Positions 19,832-29,543 of a stretch of DNA of 64,000 bases are shown piece after piece (position 1 is the first letter of the stretch; every line of letters begins with the position of its first letter). The notes under the pieces were generated by a model. That model ran no database searches and was not told the DNA's origin. It worked only from the letters and a program-made list of their open reading frames with translations. A program made the translations under genes and the position numbers. The stretch comes from an uncultured Pseudomonadota bacterium (GTDB lineage: Bacteria; Pseudomonadota; Gammaproteobacteria; Steroidobacterales; Steroidobacteraceae), in contig CAIVRI010000088.1 of the NCBI GenBank assembly GCA_903908265.1, positions 1 through 64,000 on the forward strand, read 5' to 3'.

Positions 19832-20986
19832 TTAACCCGCCGCGGTCTCAGCTCGGATTAGCGGCAAGAAGAGATCGCGGATCTTGGCCACCAAATTGTC
19901 TTTTGCCAGCGGAAGAAAAGCTATCGCGTTAATCAAGCGCAACGACGCCAGAAACGCCTCGTTACGGCGGAAAAATTCAAAATCTTCGCTCGGCCGCGCG
20001 GCAAAGTATGCCGCAATGAAGTGTTCATAGAGGCGCCGACCGATGTCATTCGGGACCTTCGTGACAAACTCACAACTGCCTGACTCTTCGTAACCGTAAA
20101 CCATCGCGAGCAACCCGATGTCGAAAAGATAGTGCCCACGGGAAAGATCGCCCATATCAATGATCACCGCCTCGTCATTGCGAATCATGATGTTGCTGGT
20201 GTGCAGATCGAAGTGCACCAGATTATCAGCATCTGGGATCGCTTCGAGGCGCGCACCAAGCATCGCAACATCCTCGTCCGAAAAGGTGCCACGCAGATCC
20301 TCTATATTCATACGCAGTCGGTCTTTTAGATTCGGAAAAATAGCGGGATCCGCCATCTTGGAGTGGAACGTATGGGCAATTTCAGCGAGTCGGGCGCCGT
20401 GGAACTCGACAGAATCCGGCTCCTGGCGAATGAGCGCACTGAACAATTGCGCATCGAGCATTTCATAGATCACGCCGGTACGGTTTCCACAAGTAACCAC
20501 GCCGTAGGAGAGTGCTGTGGGAATGCCGGCAACAAAGGCGGCACGCGCGAACTCTTTTTCCTGCTCTGCGACGGCCGGTGCGACCCCTTCATTGTAGAGT
20601 TTGACGATTGTTTCGGCGTCGAGACGAAAGCACTGTCCGCAGACACCGGCGGACAGAAACTCTAGGCCTTCAATGGAGATCTCGCGCGCTTTGCGCCGCA
20701 CGCTAAAAATTTTCGTTAGTCCCGTCAAATCCAACACTTCGTGTACGACGGGACCGACATTCACGACCGTCAGGGTCGCCCCTTTAGCGGTCACTTCGCG
20801 CTGCAGGCGTAGGAAGATCCGTAGCCCGGCGCTGGAAACGTACTCGCACTGACCGAGGTCAACAACCAGATGACGCAAATCCGCTGACAACCATTCCCGG
20901 TCCAGTTCTTGGGCGTTCGTGCCATCTAGCCGGCCGGCCAAACACAGGACCAAAGTATCGCCTTCAATTCGACTAGAAATATTCAT
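19832..20986 (-). CDS. STAS domain fused to a phosphotransferase (APH/choline-kinase-like fold) domain
   Basis: N-term STAS (LVVDLGQCEYVSSAGLRIFLRLQRE), C-term kinase-like motifs VKLYNEG, LVHFDLHTSNIMIRN, VIIDMGDLSRG. Confidence 0.8.
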   Translation of the reverse strand: MNISSRIEGDTLVLCLAGRLDGTNAQELDREWLSADLRHLVVDLGQCEYVSSAGLRIFLRLQREVTAKGATLTVVNVGPVVHEVLDLTGLTKIFSVRRKAREISIEGLEFLSAGVCGQCFRLDAETIVKLYNEGVAPAVAEQEKEFARAAFVAGIPTALSYGVVTCGNRTGVIYEMLDAQLFSALIRQEPDSVEFHGARLAEIAHTFHSKMADPAIFPNLKDRLRMNIEDLRGTFSDEDVAMLGARLEAIPDADNLVHFDLHTSNIMIRNDEAVIIDMGDLSRGHYLFDIGLLAMVYGYEESGSCEFVTKVPNDIGRRLYEHFIAAYFAARPSEDFEFFRRNEAFLASLRLINAIAFLPLAKDNLVAKIRDLFLPLIRAETAAG

Positions 20987-21062
20987 CGCTTAGGGACACC
21001 CTTTTTGACGGACTAGAACGGGGCACGCACGGCGGTCCCGGCGACAACCGGAGCAGACGCCC

Positions 21063-22196
21063 CTACAGGGGACGCACTATAGAGCCCGGCCAGCGATAGA
21101 GCATGCCATTCTGGATGAGCCCCTCTAGAGCCACCTCGACGCCGGCACCGACCGCTGTGCGGGCTTGGGCGACGGTGAATACGCTCGTATCGGACCCAAG
21201 CCAACGGAGCACCGCAGCCATCAATGGCGTTGCGGCAACCGGGCGGCGGGTGCCATCGTAGTGATCGATCAGGTGCGAAGGATCCTCCGGGTCTAGGGTG
21301 ACCGAGGGAACTCTCTGCAGGGCGGTCGTATCACACCAAGCCCAATCACCGGGCCCTTCAGCCAAATGTCGCACAAGGGCCGCAAAGCCTGTCGCGATCT
21401 GGGTCCGCTGGTCAACCGTGGGCGCGCCGTACAAGGGTTGACGCCAGCGGGCATCCTGGAGCGCTCCATGCCGGAGCATGCCGAGCGCCCAATCCATCCG
21501 CGTCGGGGGCGCCGTCACAATGGACAGCGACAACGACACCTCACTGCAGCGCGTGCGGTGCCAATGACCGCGAGGCAGGACAAGGACGGAGCCGGGTTCG
21601 AGCTCGAGCGACGTAAACCGGGCCGGCGTTGGGTCTGGAAATCCACCGGCGGCTTGTGGATAGAGGTCGGCCGCAGCGGGAATGCCAGGCCCGTACTGGA
21701 AACCCACGGGGAACGGCAGCGCGGCCGGTTCGGCCACTTCAAAGGTCTTGCGGCCCGACAACTGGACCGATATGACGTCCTCCGCATCAAGATGCAGCGC
21801 AGTCCCTTCGCCCGCCGGGGCAACCCAAGCGGTGACGCGTGCTGATCCCTTTGGAATACCGAGACATTTCTCGAAGTTAATAATCCAATCTATTGATTCA
21901 TAAATAATTTTATCTATATCTGGGAGATATAGAGCTTCCCCGGCCGCGAGCAGATCGGTCGCCGAGCCCCGCTCGATTAAGGTGGAGCGAGGCCCCCGAT
22001 CGCGACGCCCATGGAGGATGCGGCCGCTATAGGTTGCGCACAAAGCGGCAGCTGAGCGGAGGCTTTCATGGTGCATCCAATGCGGCAAACGGTCTCGCGC
22101 GCCGTGCACGACGACCGGCTCGCCACCGGAGAAGGCCTCACGAACCCCAGTTAATCCCGCCGCTCCAAACAGCGCGTCCCAGTGGTCAGCGTCCAT
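21063..22196 (-). CDS. JmjC/cupin-type Fe(II)/2-oxoglutarate oxygenase-like protein
   Basis: VTAWVAPAGEGTALHLDAEDVISVQLSGRKTFEVAEP (HxD in cupin context) and VLVLPRGHWHRTRCSEVSLSLSI (distal His). Confidence 0.75.
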   Translation of the reverse strand: MDADHWDALFGAAGLTGVREAFSGGEPVVVHGARDRLPHWMHHESLRSAAALCATYSGRILHGRRDRGPRSTLIERGSATDLLAAGEALYLPDIDKIIYESIDWIINFEKCLGIPKGSARVTAWVAPAGEGTALHLDAEDVISVQLSGRKTFEVAEPAALPFPVGFQYGPGIPAAADLYPQAAGGFPDPTPARFTSLELEPGSVLVLPRGHWHRTRCSEVSLSLSIVTAPPTRMDWALGMLRHGALQDARWRQPLYGAPTVDQRTQIATGFAALVRHLAEGPGDWAWCDTTALQRVPSVTLDPEDPSHLIDHYDGTRRPVAATPLMAAVLRWLGSDTSVFTVAQARTAVGAGVEVALEGLIQNGMLYRWPGSIVRPL

Positions 22197-22228
22197 GGAT
22201 CGATCGGTCAGTTCGAGCGAACGCCGAC

Positions 22229-22528
22229 TCAGTGACCGTCGGACTCGCTCGAGGGCGGCGCTGGGTGTTCACCACCACCCGAACCGGGGTTAATGATGGT
22301 GCCGTGAAACGTTCCTGGGCCATTACTGGGCCAGTGGGGTGGCCTACCACCGGGGCTGCCGCCTGGATTGACCACGGTGCCCATGATCGGGCCCGGGACC
22401 ACAGTGCCCATCACAGGGCTCTGCGTTCGCGCGACCGGAGGCGGCACATGCGCCGCGGGCGGATGCCCTGCCTGCGCTACGATCGGCGTCGCCAGGGCTG
22501 CCAGCGCCGCTACATGGTAAATCTTCAT
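22229..22528 (-). CDS. Exported Pro/Gly/His-rich peptide with imperfect internal repeats
   Basis: ATG at 22528 with GGAG 7 nt upstream; signal peptide MKIYHVAALAALATPIVAQA; mature GHPPAAHVPPPVARTQSPVMGTVVPGPIMGTVVNPGGSPGGRPPHWPSNGPGTFHGTIINPGSGGGEHPAPPSSESDGH. 32 bp before the oxygenase gene. Confidence 0.65.
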   Translation of the reverse strand: MKIYHVAALAALATPIVAQAGHPPAAHVPPPVARTQSPVMGTVVPGPIMGTVVNPGGSPGGRPPHWPSNGPGTFHGTIINPGSGGGEHPAPPSSESDGH

Positions 22529-22723
22529 GTCCAAACTCCGCTATTGATGTCGGTACCGATTAGTCCGACACAGATTACAACCTTAGCGCAGCAGTGCAAC
22601 TGGCAAAAGCGGCAACCACCGCGTGCAACGCCCGACCTTTTGGTATCGACCGTCGAGCCATGCGATAGTTGCAGGGTTCGGTAACCAACCGAAAACACCT
22701 AGAAGAGTTTGAGGGGACGCAGG

Positions 22724-24781
22724 ATGCTGAAGAAATTGCTCGGGTTGGGCCTGGCGGCCGGTGGTGCCCTCTCGGTGGGCGTGATCGCCCTAAACCGAGG
22801 GGAATCCATCAACGCCCTTTGGCTACTCGCCGCGGGCGCCTGCCTGTATACCCTGGGCTACCGCTTCTATGCGGCGTGGATCGCCGCCAGCGTACTGGCT
22901 TGCGACGCCACGCGGGCCACCCCAGCCGAGCGGTTAAACAATGGTCGGGACTTTCACCCCACCCCCCGTTGGGTCGTCTTTGGTCACCATTTTGCCGCTA
23001 TCGCCGGCCCTGGCCCTCTGGTGGGCCCCACCCTAGCAGCACAGTTCGGCTATCTGCCCGGCACCTTGTGGATTCTGATCGGATCGGTGCTGGGCGGTTG
23101 CGTACAGGATATGGTGGTGCTGTTTGCGTCGACCCGGCGCAACGGCCGAACCCTCGGACAGATGGCGCGCGAAGAGCTCGGCCCCTTCGGTGGCACCGCG
23201 GCCCTCATCGGCACACTCGCAATCATGGTGATTCTGATCGCGGTACTGGCGCTGGTCGTCGTCAATGCGATGAAGCACAGCCCGTGGGCCACCTCGACCG
23301 TATTCGCGACCATCCCCATCGCCGTCATCGTCGGTATTTACATGCGCCATCTGCGACCCGGGCAGGTAGCCGAGGGGTCGTTGCTCGGAGTGGGCCTGCT
23401 CTTCGCGGCCGTTATCGGTGGCGGCTGGATTGATCATCAGCCCGCCCTGCGCGGCTACTTCGACCACGAGGGCACGACCCTCGCGTGGTTCGTCATGGCC
23501 TATGGATTTGTGGCGGCCATTCTCCCCGTGTGGCTGCTCCTCGCGCCACGAGACTACCTGTCAACCTATCTAAAGCTCGGTGTGGTGGCGCTCCTGACCA
23601 TTGCGATCATCGTCATTCATCCGGATCTGCGTATGCCGGCATTGACCCGCTTTGTCGATGGCACGGGACCGATCTTCGCCGGCAAACTCTTCCCCTTTGT
23701 CTTCATCACGATCGCCTGTGGGGCCATCTCTGGCTTTCACGCGCTGATTTCCAGCGGTACAACCCCAAAACTGCTGCGCAACGAACGCGACATCCGCCTA
23801 GTCGGCTACGGTTCCATGGTGCTCGAATCTCTGGTCGCGATCATGGCGATGATCGCCGCAACGCTACTCGAGCCCGGCGTCTACTTCGCAATCAATAGTC
23901 CCTTAGCGGCATTAGGTGGAACGCCTGAAATCGCAGTGACCACCCTCTCACAGTGGGGATTCCCCGTCACGCTAGAGACGATGCAAACACTCGCACATGA
24001 AGTGGGAGAAAGCACCCTCTTCGCCCGCACTGGCGGTGCTCCCTCCCTGGCTGTCGGCATGGCTAGCATTCTCTCCGGCACGTTTGGTGGGTCGATGATT
24101 GCGATCTGGTACCACTTCGCCATCATGTTTGAAGCAGTATTTATTCTGACAACGCTTGACGCGGGAACCCGTGTCGGTCGATTCATGCTGCAAGACACGC
24201 TCAGCCATCTGTGGAAGCCGATGGGCCGCACTTCTTGGTATCCCTCGGTGGTGTTCACCAGCGCTCTGATTGTCGCTGCGTGGGGTTACTTCCTCTATGT
24301 GGGGGTCACCGATCCCAATGGAGGCATCAATATCTTGTGGCCCTTGTTTGGCATTTCCAATCAAATGCTGGCGGCGATCGCGCTGTCCGTAATGACCGCC
24401 ATTCTCGTCAAGGGCGCGCGGCCCTGGCATGCTCTGGTCACGGCGGCGCCGCTCGCTTGGCTGACGGTAGTGACGACGACCGCCGCTTGGCTGAAAATCA
24501 CCAGCGACAATCCGCGAATTGGCTTCCTCGCAGGCGCCCGGGATCTTGCGGCCAAGTTTGCAGCCGGCACCCTGCCACCGGAGAAGGCTGCTGCAGCCGG
24601 CAAGCTTATTTTCAATCAACGGCTTGACGCCGCTCTGACCGCACTATTTTTGCTGATTCTGTGGCTTGTCATCTTCGACGTCCTGATCATTGTGGTGCGT
24701 CGCGCACGCGGCGCCAACTTTGGTGCTTCGTTGGAGTCACCCTACGTACGCTCCGCGCTACCGGAGGCTGGAAATGTCTAA
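22724..24781 (+). CDS. cstA: Carbon starvation protein CstA family transporter
   Basis: ALWLLAAGACLYTLGYRFYAAWIA, GHHFAAIAGPGPLVGPTLAAQFG, SSGTTPKLLRNE; length and topology typical. Confidence 0.95.
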   Translation: MLKKLLGLGLAAGGALSVGVIALNRGESINALWLLAAGACLYTLGYRFYAAWIAASVLACDATRATPAERLNNGRDFHPTPRWVVFGHHFAAIAGPGPLVGPTLAAQFGYLPGTLWILIGSVLGGCVQDMVVLFASTRRNGRTLGQMAREELGPFGGTAALIGTLAIMVILIAVLALVVVNAMKHSPWATSTVFATIPIAVIVGIYMRHLRPGQVAEGSLLGVGLLFAAVIGGGWIDHQPALRGYFDHEGTTLAWFVMAYGFVAAILPVWLLLAPRDYLSTYLKLGVVALLTIAIIVIHPDLRMPALTRFVDGTGPIFAGKLFPFVFITIACGAISGFHALISSGTTPKLLRNERDIRLVGYGSMVLESLVAIMAMIAATLLEPGVYFAINSPLAALGGTPEIAVTTLSQWGFPVTLETMQTLAHEVGESTLFARTGGAPSLAVGMASILSGTFGGSMIAIWYHFAIMFEAVFILTTLDAGTRVGRFMLQDTLSHLWKPMGRTSWYPSVVFTSALIVAAWGYFLYVGVTDPNGGINILWPLFGISNQMLAAIALSVMTAILVKGARPWHALVTAAPLAWLTVVTTTAAWLKITSDNPRIGFLAGARDLAAKFAAGTLPPEKAAAAGKLIFNQRLDAALTALFLLILWLVIFDVLIIVVRRARGANFGASLESPYVRSALPEAGNV

Positions 24782-24962
24782 TCAGCCGAACTTCTATAAC
24801 GCAATGCGCGACTTTCTACGCGGCGCTACGGGTGAGGGCGCCTATGAACGATACTGCGAGCACATTGCAAAGGCGCATCCTGAAGTGACCTGCCCCACCC
24901 GCGCCGAGTTCTTTCGTGCTGGACAAACGGAGCGTTGGCACGGCGTGCAGCGCTGCTGCTGA
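24774..24962 (+). CDS. ybdD: YbdD/YjiX family small protein
   Basis: MSNQPNFYNAMRDFLRGATGEGAYERYCEHIAKAHPEVTCPTRAEFFRAGQTERWHGVQRCC; overlaps the cstA stop. Confidence 0.88.
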   Translation: MSNQPNFYNAMRDFLRGATGEGAYERYCEHIAKAHPEVTCPTRAEFFRAGQTERWHGVQRCC

Positions 24963-26317
24963 TGCCTACCCAACACGCTGCTAAGGACCTACCGCTGACC
25001 GCCGCGCAGTGGCGCGCAATCGCTGCGGTGTGGTTGGGCTGGGGCTTTGACGTATTCGACGCACTGCTCATTAATTTCGTTGCCCCCAATGCGATACCGA
25101 CGCTATTGGGGCTCACGATCGGATCTGCGGCCGCGAAAGCAGCGACGGCCCAGTGGACCGGCATTTTGACTGCTTTGCTGCTCGTGGGCTGGGCCTTCGG
25201 TGGGCTGTTATTTGGACACTTGGCTGACCGCATTGGCCGGCGACGGGCGCTGATTCTGACCATCGTGGTCTATGCGCTGGGGACCGGCGCCTCAGCCTTC
25301 TCGCCCAATATCTGGGTCCTGATCGTCTGCCGGCTCGTAGCCAGCCTCGGCATTGGGGGCGAATTCGCCACCGGCGCTACGCTCGTCGCGGAGACAGTAC
25401 CCGAATCGCGTCGGCTGATTTCGGGCGCCTTCCTGCAAACGGCTTCACCGCTGGGTCTAATTTTGGCCGGCACCACCACCTGGCTGATTGCGGGTGTGTG
25501 GATGCCGCAAGCACCACAACTCTCGTGGCGCTTCGTGCTAGCTGCGGGACTCGTACCCATCCTGATCGTTTTGCTGTTGCGCACTTATGGGAATGACGCT
25601 GCCGAACGACCGACCTCAACACGGCCCTTGCGTCAGGCCCTTACTAGTCTGTTCTCACCAGAACTACGCGCCTGCACGCTATCGGCAATCGTCATGTCGG
25701 TCCTCGGGCTATTCACCTGGTGGAGTTGCAACGCGTTTCTGCCGACGATTGGCGCGGGGCTCGGTGCACGTGCCGCCGCCGCCGCCGGTCTAACCGGTGC
25801 TGCAGCGGTCACTGTAGCGGAATCCTGGAAGGCCTCGATCACGCTATGGTTTAACCTCGGTGGCGTCGTCGGCGCGCTGCTGACCGTACCGGCCTCGCGC
25901 TACTTCGGACGTCGCGGCATGTTCGCGCTGTACTACGCGATGGGTGCACTATCGCTAGGAATTACTTTTGGCTTCTCATGGGATCCGGCCACCACGCTGC
26001 ATCTGGCGTTTCTCGTAGGCTTGGCCGTCTTCGGCTTGTTCGGTGCCTTCGCGTACTATTTACCGGAACTCTTCCCACCCCATGTGCGCGGAATCGGGGC
26101 GGGCTTCTCCTACAACATCGGCCGTCTGGGTGCTGCACTGGGCCCCTTTCTGGTCGGCGCCTACACCGCCCGCCAAGCCGACACGACCACTGGCGCCATG
26201 CATGCACTGACGATGTTGGTTGCGCTGCCGATCATCGCTATTCTCGCCACCCCCTTCATCGTCGAAACCCGGCATCAGTCACCCGCACGACGGGACCTCG
26301 TCGCACCCACACCCTAG
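24962..26317 (+). CDS. MFS transporter
   Basis: Twelve-TM-like protein, LADRIGRRRALILTIVVYALGT motif; start overlaps the ybdD stop. Confidence 0.88.
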   Translation: MPTQHAAKDLPLTAAQWRAIAAVWLGWGFDVFDALLINFVAPNAIPTLLGLTIGSAAAKAATAQWTGILTALLLVGWAFGGLLFGHLADRIGRRRALILTIVVYALGTGASAFSPNIWVLIVCRLVASLGIGGEFATGATLVAETVPESRRLISGAFLQTASPLGLILAGTTTWLIAGVWMPQAPQLSWRFVLAAGLVPILIVLLLRTYGNDAAERPTSTRPLRQALTSLFSPELRACTLSAIVMSVLGLFTWWSCNAFLPTIGAGLGARAAAAAGLTGAAAVTVAESWKASITLWFNLGGVVGALLTVPASRYFGRRGMFALYYAMGALSLGITFGFSWDPATTLHLAFLVGLAVFGLFGAFAYYLPELFPPHVRGIGAGFSYNIGRLGAALGPFLVGAYTARQADTTTGAMHALTMLVALPIIAILATPFIVETRHQSPARRDLVAPTP

Positions 26318-26346
26318 CATCGACATCCTCGCACTTCGGAGTCCGC

Positions 26347-27138
26347 ATGAGCGATACCCTCTCTGCCGTCGCACTTGGCCTAATCGAAGGTCTCACGGAA
26401 TTCTTACCGATCTCCTCAACCGGTCATATGATCATCGCCGGCGATCTGCTCGGGTTCACGAACAGCTTTTCAAAGCTGTTCGAGGTGGTAATTCAAATGG
26501 GCGCCATACTCGCCGTGTGTTGGCTCTATCGCGAGAAGCTTTGGCGGACCCTGACCGGACTGGGCACTCAGGGCGAGGCGCGCGTCTTTGCGCGCAACGT
26601 CACGCTGGCCTTTCTACCGGCCGTGTTCATTGGCCTCGCCGCACACGACTTCATCAAGCGCGTGTTGTTTACGCCCTCAGTGGTCGGCTGGGCTTTTATT
26701 CTGGGAGGCCTTGCAATCCTCGCAGCAGAACGCTGGCGCCCGGCGCCGAACTGCAGCAGTACCGAGTCGATGCCGGTCGCGACCGCCATCAAAATCGGTC
26801 TATTCCAGTGCCTTGCGATGATTCCCGGCACCTCCCGCTCAGGCGCGACGATCGTGGGGGCCTTACTACTCGGCGTCACCCGCGAAGCCGCCACAGAATT
26901 CTCCTTCTTTCTTGCAATACCGACGATGGCTGGCGCGACGGCACTCGACTTGTGGAAAGCACGACATGACCTTGGGGAGGCAGGCTGGGGCCTCATTGCC
27001 ATTGGCTTCGTCGTGGCCTTTATGGCCGCCCTTGTGGTCGTGCGCGGTCTCGTTGGCTTTGTCAGCCGTCGCGGGTTCGCCCCGTTCGCGTGGTACCGAA
27101 TTGCTGCTGGCCTTGTGATTCTCTACTCGGTGCGCTGA
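26347..27138 (+). CDS. uppP: Undecaprenyl-diphosphate phosphatase
   Basis: LGLIEGLTEFLPISSTGHMIIAG and PGTSRSGATIVGALLLGV motifs; ATG at 26347 inside the longer ORF. Confidence 0.95.
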   Translation: MSDTLSAVALGLIEGLTEFLPISSTGHMIIAGDLLGFTNSFSKLFEVVIQMGAILAVCWLYREKLWRTLTGLGTQGEARVFARNVTLAFLPAVFIGLAAHDFIKRVLFTPSVVGWAFILGGLAILAAERWRPAPNCSSTESMPVATAIKIGLFQCLAMIPGTSRSGATIVGALLLGVTREAATEFSFFLAIPTMAGATALDLWKARHDLGEAGWGLIAIGFVVAFMAALVVVRGLVGFVSRRGFAPFAWYRIAAGLVILYSVR

Positions 27139-27332
27139 CCGGACGGGGGTTTGACGCGGCCACCGCAAGCCTCACAGGCACTCTGGCCAGCAAACCAAAC
27201 GATTACGCGATCCGGTAAGCGCGGCTGCAGCCAACGTGCCACTGCCACGCGCGCTCGCAATGGCAATAGCGAGCGTAGCGCTTGCATCAGCGCAACCACG
27301 ACAACTAGGGTAACAATGAGGCGTTGCAGCAT
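27123..27332 (-). CDS. Small membrane protein with C-terminal CxxC, downstream of FeoB
   Basis: MLQRLIVTLVVVVALMQALRSLLPLRARVAVARWLQPRLPDRVIVWFAGQSACEACGGRVKPPSGQRTE; start overlaps the feoB stop. Confidence 0.65.
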   Translation of the reverse strand: MLQRLIVTLVVVVALMQALRSLLPLRARVAVARWLQPRLPDRVIVWFAGQSACEACGGRVKPPSGQRTE

Positions 27333-29215
27333 TAACCTGCGCCTAGCCACCAGCGAGCGACATGATAGGTCACGCCAGCAGCAATATAGGCGGCCAGGAA
27401 CATCGCACCAGCCACCAGCAGAGGGTGCCGCCACCCACCTGTTTCGCGACGAATCACGGCTAGCGTCGACAAGCATTGCGGGGCATACACATACCACGCC
27501 AGCAGCGACAGCGCGGTGGGCAAGCTCCATGCCTGCGCCACAATTGGTGTTAGCGCCCCGGCCACATCTTGGCCAGTTGCCGCAAGCGAATAGACCGTAC
27601 CCAACGCACCCACAGCCACCTCGCGCGCTGCCATGCCCGGCACCAGCGCAATAGAAATTTCCCAGTTGAACCCAATTGGCGCAAACACATGCGCAAGGAA
27701 GCTACCGAGCCGCCCCGCCAGGCTCCACTCGATCGCAGGCCCGGTAAACCCAGGCGGCGGTGCCGGGACGCTGGATAAGAACCAAAGCAGGATCATGAGC
27801 GCGAGTATGGTCGTGCCCACCCGACGGACGAACACCTCAATACGTTGCCACAGGCCGATACCTAGGTTGCGCAGACTCGGCCAGTGATAGGACGGGAGTT
27901 CCATCTGCAATGGCTGCAACGTGCGCTTGCCGGTCGCGAACTGTAGGCAGAACGCAGCTACAAAAGCACTCAAAAGACCCACGGCGTAGAGGACGAAGAG
28001 CACGAGACCCTGCAGGCCTACGCCCAGAGCCAACGTGCGATTGGGAATGAAGGCACCAATGAGCAGCGTATAAACCGGCAAGCGCGCCGAGCACGTCATC
28101 AAAGGCGCGATCAGGATCGTGACCAATCGATCCCGCGGATTGGGAATCGTTCGGGTGGCCATAATCCCCGGAATCGCGCAGGCAAAACTAGACAACAGCG
28201 GAATAAAAGAACGTCCCGACAAACCCACTCCGCCCATCAGACGATCCAATAAAAATGCCGCACGCGGCAGGTAGCCGGAATCCTCTAACACGAGAATGAA
28301 GGCAAACAACAAGACAATCTGCGGCAAAAACACCACTACGCTACCAGCACCAGCGAGGATGCCATCCACAAACAAGCTGCGCAGCAGTCCCGGCGCTATC
28401 GACGCGTTGATCCACCCGGCGACCATCGCAACAAGCGCAGTAAGCGCCTCCATGAACGGCCGCGCTCCAGCAAAGACCGCCTGGAACATTAAGAACAACG
28501 TTACCGCAAGAATCAGTGGGCCGAAAACCGGATGCAGGACGATGCCATCGATTCGGTCCGATGGCGTGTCGATGGGAGGATCAAGCCGTCCAACGGCCGC
28601 AAGAACCCGTTCGACTTCGCGTTGATCATTCGCCGTAGCGGCTACATCACCACGATCAGGCTCTGCCGGTTCGACGTGCTCCACAGCCACACGCACAATC
28701 GAAAAATGGGCATCTAACCATTCGACCAGCGAAGCCGCTCCATCGCGCCGCACGCCGACGGTCGATACAACCGGCACCCCAAGGGCTTCGGCCAGCGCTG
28801 CCGGTTCAACCGCCACGCCCCGACGTCGGGCCAGGTCACTCATGTTGAGCGCCACAACGAGCGGGTACCCCACCCGTTTCAGGGCAACCACCAGTCGCAG
28901 ATGACGGCTTAAATTCGTGGCATCGACCACCGCAACAATCAGATCCGGAGGCACCTCGCCGGGCAGTCGGCCTAAAATGTAGTCACAGGTCACCGCCTCG
29001 TCGGGGGTACGCGGATGCAGACTGTACGCACCGGGGAGATCCAGCACCTGCATCCGGCGACCCGCTGGGCTCGTCAACCGCCCCTCTTTGCGCTCCACCG
29101 TGACGCCGGCGTAATTGGCGATTTTTTGCCTACTTCCGGTCAATAGATTGAACAGCGCGGTCTTGCCACAATTGGGATTACCAACCAGCGCAATACAAGG
29201 CTCCAGCGGGCTCAT
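27332..29215 (-). CDS. feoB: Ferrous iron transporter B
   Basis: VGNPNCGKTALFNLLTGSRQKIANYAGVTVERKEG, DLPGAYSL, long TM domain with gate motifs. Confidence 0.97.
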   Translation of the reverse strand: MSPLEPCIALVGNPNCGKTALFNLLTGSRQKIANYAGVTVERKEGRLTSPAGRRMQVLDLPGAYSLHPRTPDEAVTCDYILGRLPGEVPPDLIVAVVDATNLSRHLRLVVALKRVGYPLVVALNMSDLARRRGVAVEPAALAEALGVPVVSTVGVRRDGAASLVEWLDAHFSIVRVAVEHVEPAEPDRGDVAATANDQREVERVLAAVGRLDPPIDTPSDRIDGIVLHPVFGPLILAVTLFLMFQAVFAGARPFMEALTALVAMVAGWINASIAPGLLRSLFVDGILAGAGSVVVFLPQIVLLFAFILVLEDSGYLPRAAFLLDRLMGGVGLSGRSFIPLLSSFACAIPGIMATRTIPNPRDRLVTILIAPLMTCSARLPVYTLLIGAFIPNRTLALGVGLQGLVLFVLYAVGLLSAFVAAFCLQFATGKRTLQPLQMELPSYHWPSLRNLGIGLWQRIEVFVRRVGTTILALMILLWFLSSVPAPPPGFTGPAIEWSLAGRLGSFLAHVFAPIGFNWEISIALVPGMAAREVAVGALGTVYSLAATGQDVAGALTPIVAQAWSLPTALSLLAWYVYAPQCLSTLAVIRRETGGWRHPLLVAGAMFLAAYIAAGVTYHVARWWLGAG

Positions 29216-29511
29216 GTAGCCCCACAGACTGGCGGCGCGAGAACCTGCACGGTGATGCAGTCTGCTTCAAAACGCCGTAGCGCGAAGGTGCCACTGCCGA
29301 GTCGCACCGCAATAGGGTCGCCGAACAAGGCACGGGCCAGCACCCGAACACGGGCACCTGGCAGGAACCCGAGCTCCGCGAGCCGTTCGGGCAGATCCGC
29401 GCTGACCCGGTCCGACTGGACCGACAGGCCAAGGATTAGCCCCTCACCGAGCAACGGCAGTTCGGTAAGCGTCAGGCGCGCGGCGGGTCGAAGGGTAGAC
29501 GGAGCCTCCAT
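29212..29511 (-). CDS. feoA: FeoA family protein
   Basis: RLAELGFLPGARVRVLARALFGDPIAVRLGSGTFALRRFEADCITV. Confidence 0.92.
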   Translation of the reverse strand: MEAPSTLRPAARLTLTELPLLGEGLILGLSVQSDRVSADLPERLAELGFLPGARVRVLARALFGDPIAVRLGSGTFALRRFEADCITVQVLAPPVCGAT

Positions 29512-29522
29512 GCGCCTATCTT

Positions 29523-29543
29523 AAATGAGAATAGGTCGCATTT
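29523..29543. promoter_or_regulatory. Candidate Fur box upstream of feoA
   Basis: AAATGAGAATAGGTCGCATTT, imperfect palindrome resembling AAATGAGAAT-NNN-ATTCTCATTT, 12 bp upstream of the feoA start. Confidence 0.55.

Noticed and set aside
22669-23433. 254 aa plus-strand ORF
   Set aside because: Out-of-frame overlap with cstA.
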